Shown: one piece after another, positions 61,754-64,000 of the stretch
How the letters are laid out: each line of letters starts with the position of its first letter
Numbering within the stretch: the stretch's first letter is position 1
Source: Superficieibacter sp. 1612_C1
GTDB lineage: Bacteria > Pseudomonadota > Gammaproteobacteria > Enterobacterales > Enterobacteriaceae
Direction: 5' to 3'
Length of the DNA stretch: 64,000 bases
Assembly (NCBI RefSeq): GCF_015234305.1
Contig: NZ_JADGMI010000002.1
Coordinates: 496,001-560,000, forward strand
Program-made: the position numbers and the translations under genes
The notes under the pieces: model-generated
Told to the model about the DNA's origin: nothing
The model's database searches: none
Seen by the model: only the letters and a program-made list of their open reading frames with translations

Positions 61754-63079
61754 ATGAGTAAATACTGTATGACGCTGGCCGCGACGCTGCTCGTCGCCCA
61801 TTCGCTACTGCCCGTCGCGGCGCAGGCGCAGGGCGCGGCACCCATCAGCTGGTGGTATGAAACCGCCACGCCTGAAAATAAAAAGCAGTTGCAGCAGTTG
61901 CTGATCCAGCCGTTCAACGAGGCGCACCCGGCGTACCGCCTGAACATTGATTACCGGGGTGCCGAGCTGGATAAACAGCTGCGCGTGGCGATGCTGTCGC
62001 GCCGCGGTCCGGACATCGTTTATACCGCCGGACCCAGCTATGTGGCGACCATTGCCAATGCCGGACAGCTTCTGCCGCTGGACGGTTACGCGGCGAAGCT
62101 GGGCTGGAACGACCGTTTGTTGCCGCTGTTTCTTGAGATGGGCAAATACAAAGGCAAACTGTACGCGCTGCCCAAAACCTATGAAACCATGGGCATATTT
62201 TATAACAAAACCCTGTTTGATAAAGAGGGCTGGCAACCGCCGAAAACTATCGCCGAGCTGGAAACGCTGGCGGAAGCGATGAAGGCGAAAGGGATCACCC
62301 CCTTCGCCGCGGGTAACGCCGACTGGCGCGCGGCGAACGAGCATTACGTCACCCTGGCTCTGAATACGATTGCCGGGCCGGATAATATTTATAAAGCCCT
62401 CAATGGCGAATTACCCTGGACGGCGGAGCCGTTTGTGAAAGCCATTACCACCCTGCAACAGTGGTGGCAAAAAGGCTATTTCGGGGCTAACTACTTTTCG
62501 CTGACTCAGGAGCAGGCGTTTGCCCAGGTCGCCAGCGGCAAGGCCGGTATCGCCCCGAGCGGCACCTGGAACTTTTCTTATATTCCCACCTATTTCCCGG
62601 CCAGCCATAGCGAAGCGGGCTTCGCGCCTTTCCCGACGGGCGAGGGGGTAGACTATCCGGTTTATCCGCTGGGAATCGGGTCCACCTTCTCCATCGCCGC
62701 CAGCTCGAAAAATCCTGACGGTGCGGCGGCCGTCATCGACTACGTCTTTAGCGAGAACTTTTACAGCAAAATCAATTCGGTCTGGCAGGGAGAATGGAAT
62801 ACGCCGCTGAAAGATCTCAGCCATGTACAGCTCGACGCAAAAGTCCTGCCGCTGTACACCGAAACGATGAAAAACCTGGCCAGCGCCGTAGCGCAGAACC
62901 ACTACGGCTATACCTCCTGGACCTTCCTGCCGCCGGCGACCGACAGCTATCTGGTCAACGCCATTGAGCAGGTCTGGTTAGGGCAGATGAGCGTTAAGGA
63001 CTTCCTCACCACCCTGGACGCGACGTATCAGCAGGAGAAAAAGGACGGCAAAGTGCCGACCATTCCTTCCCGTCAGTGA
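61754..63079 (+). CDS. ABC transporter sugar-binding protein
   Basis: Periplasmic extracellular solute-binding protein family 1 (MalE/UgpB-like), 441 residues. Signal peptide MSKYCMTLAATLLVAHSLLP is followed by a likely cleavage at AQA. SRRGPDIVYTAGPSYVATIA and LYALPKTYETMGIFYNKTLF are typical blocks, and VASGKAGIAPSGTWNF is also present. The ATG at 61754 or the GTG one codon earlier (61751, better spaced from AGGAG) may be the true start. The ligand is probably an oligosaccharide or glycoside. Confidence 0.9.
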   Translation: MSKYCMTLAATLLVAHSLLPVAAQAQGAAPISWWYETATPENKKQLQQLLIQPFNEAHPAYRLNIDYRGAELDKQLRVAMLSRRGPDIVYTAGPSYVATIANAGQLLPLDGYAAKLGWNDRLLPLFLEMGKYKGKLYALPKTYETMGIFYNKTLFDKEGWQPPKTIAELETLAEAMKAKGITPFAAGNADWRAANEHYVTLALNTIAGPDNIYKALNGELPWTAEPFVKAITTLQQWWQKGYFGANYFSLTQEQAFAQVASGKAGIAPSGTWNFSYIPTYFPASHSEAGFAPFPTGEGVDYPVYPLGIGSTFSIAASSKNPDGAAAVIDYVFSENFYSKINSVWQGEWNTPLKDLSHVQLDAKVLPLYTETMKNLASAVAQNHYGYTSWTFLPPATDSYLVNAIEQVWLGQMSVKDFLTTLDATYQQEKKDGKVPTIPSRQ

Positions 63080-63135
63080 TCTTTTATTAAGTCAGGCCAT
63101 TTACGCCGGTAAATGGCCGCGCAAGGGCGATTGAT

Positions 63136-63981
63136 ATGCACAGACTGTATCTGGTTCCGACGTTACTGATTAACGTTGTTATTATTCTGATACCCGCGCT
63201 ATTGACCATCGCGCTGGCATTCTGCCAGTGGGACGGCATCTCCACGCCGCAGTTTATCGGGCTGGGGAATTTCGTTGCGCTGTTTAATGACGGCGTGTTC
63301 TGGTCGGCGCTGAAAAACAATATTATCTGGACGCTGATCTTCCTCACCATTCCCATTGCAATGGGGTTGTTTGCCGCCACCATGCTGCTCCTGGCCCCGC
63401 GCGGGCGAACCCTGTTTCAGGTGATCTATTTTCTGCCGATGGTCATTGCCACCGCTATCACCGCGCGGGTGTGGCAATCAATGATTTACAGCCCTGTCAC
63501 CGGGGTCTTCGGTCTGCTGGACCGGTTTGGTCTCTCCGTCAGCAACCCGCTTTCGCTGCCAACGCAGGCGTTGTATGGCGTGGCGACGGTCGATTTATGG
63601 CACTGGTGGGGATTCCTCTGCGTGATCTTTTTCGCCGCGCTGCGCCAGGTGCCGCAGGAGCAGATTGAGGCGGCGCGGATTGAAGGGGCAAGTTTCTGGC
63701 AGATGATGCGCTATGTCTTACTGCCGGGGATCCGACCGACAATCACGCTGATGATGGTGATGACCGTGATCTGGTCATTCCTGGTCTTTGATTTTGTCTA
63801 CATCCTCACTCAGGGCGGTCCGGCATTCTCCAGCGAGGTGCTTTCGACACTGGCCTATCGCAAAGCCTTTTACGATCTCAACGTCGGACAAGCAGCCGCC
63901 GCGGCGCTGGTGATTGGCGTCTTCGGTCTGGTCGCCACCTTCTTTTATATCCGCCTGCAATCAAAGGAAGATGAATCATGA
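63136..63981 (+). CDS. ABC sugar transporter permease (MalF/UgpA type)
   Basis: A 281-residue inner-membrane permease with six hydrophobic helices. The EAA loop that docks the ATPase is EAARIEGASFWQMMRYVLLPG. The YLVPTLLINVVIILIPALLT helix 1 and the LTQGGPAFSSEVLSTLAYRK block are typical of carbohydrate uptake family 1 (CUT1). Its stop overlaps the next permease start by 4 nt. Confidence 0.93.
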   Translation: MHRLYLVPTLLINVVIILIPALLTIALAFCQWDGISTPQFIGLGNFVALFNDGVFWSALKNNIIWTLIFLTIPIAMGLFAATMLLLAPRGRTLFQVIYFLPMVIATAITARVWQSMIYSPVTGVFGLLDRFGLSVSNPLSLPTQALYGVATVDLWHWWGFLCVIFFAALRQVPQEQIEAARIEGASFWQMMRYVLLPGIRPTITLMMVMTVIWSFLVFDFVYILTQGGPAFSSEVLSTLAYRKAFYDLNVGQAAAAALVIGVFGLVATFFYIRLQSKEDES

Positions 63982-64000
63982 GACTGATCGAAAGCCGGAC
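63978..64000 (+). CDS. Start of second ABC permease (truncated by window end)
   Basis: ATG at 63978 overlaps the previous stop (ATGA) and opens MRLIESR before the window ends. A second CUT1-type permease (MalG/UgpE type) normally follows here. Identity is inferred from position only. Confidence 0.5.

Overview
The window is a chromosomal segment of a member of the Enterobacteriaceae. It runs colanic acid genes (cpsG to wcaM), galF, a polysaccharide locus, gnd, ugd, uge, a second polysaccharide locus, hisIFAHBCDG, yeeZ, plaP, tsuAB, sbcB, dacD, sbmC, yeeA, yeeX, and then an accessory sugar-uptake region. Proteins shared with E. coli are close in length and motif, but yoeB-yefM and yeeY are absent from their K-12 positions. 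The REP-type repeats look like those of Enterobacter/Citrobacter/Leclercia-type genomes. I cannot name the genus with confidence from this window alone.

Layout. (1) 1-7741: end of the colanic acid cluster (cpsG partial, wcaJ, wzxC, wcaK, wcaL, wcaM). (2) 7889-8785 galF, a very strong hairpin, then a JUMPStart/ops element at 9070-9108. (3) 9281-17845: AT-rich polysaccharide locus 1, with three GT4 glycosyltransferases, a pyruvyltransferase-family protein, an O-acetyltransferase, Wzx, Wzy and an exported beta-helix protein. It has no initiating transferase and no sugar-nucleotide genes. (4) 18055-21960: gnd, ugd and, convergently, uge. (5) 21961-23197: a scar holding the broken 3' end of a second, diverged ugd and a second JUMPStart/ops at 23112-23150. 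(6) 23198-35455: polysaccharide locus 2, with Wzx, four glycosyltransferases, WbaP, RmlC/B/D/A, a terminator, WzzB and Wzy. This looks like a rhamnose-containing O unit started with galactose-1-phosphate. Two apparently complete Wzx/Wzy systems, each behind its own RfaH recruitment site, therefore flank gnd-ugd-uge.

(7) 35492-43513: the his operon on the minus strand with leader peptide and attenuator. It is interrupted between hisG and hisD by a tandem array of twelve 59-bp REP-bearing units. (8) 43687-52798: the standard yeeZ-plaP-tsuAB-sbcB-dacD-sbmC-yeeA-yeeX block. (9) 52856-60334 (minus): a beta-glucoside-type PTS locus in the order EIIA, HPr, a one-domain Enzyme I (N-terminal half only), a CRP-like site, EIIB, EIIC, GH1 phospho-glycosidase, EamA transporter and LicR-type PRD regulator. 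The GH1 enzyme carries Gln where the catalytic acid/base Glu is expected, as in plant myrosinases. The HPr plus truncated EI pair resembles a split DhaM. (10) 60724-64000 (plus): a LacI-type regulator behind a perfect 10-bp inverted repeat, then an ABC sugar importer (binding protein, permease, start of a second permease).

The strongest candidates for something new are the PTS locus with its unusual phosphorelay and Gln-type GH1 enzyme, and the double JUMPStart polysaccharide arrangement.
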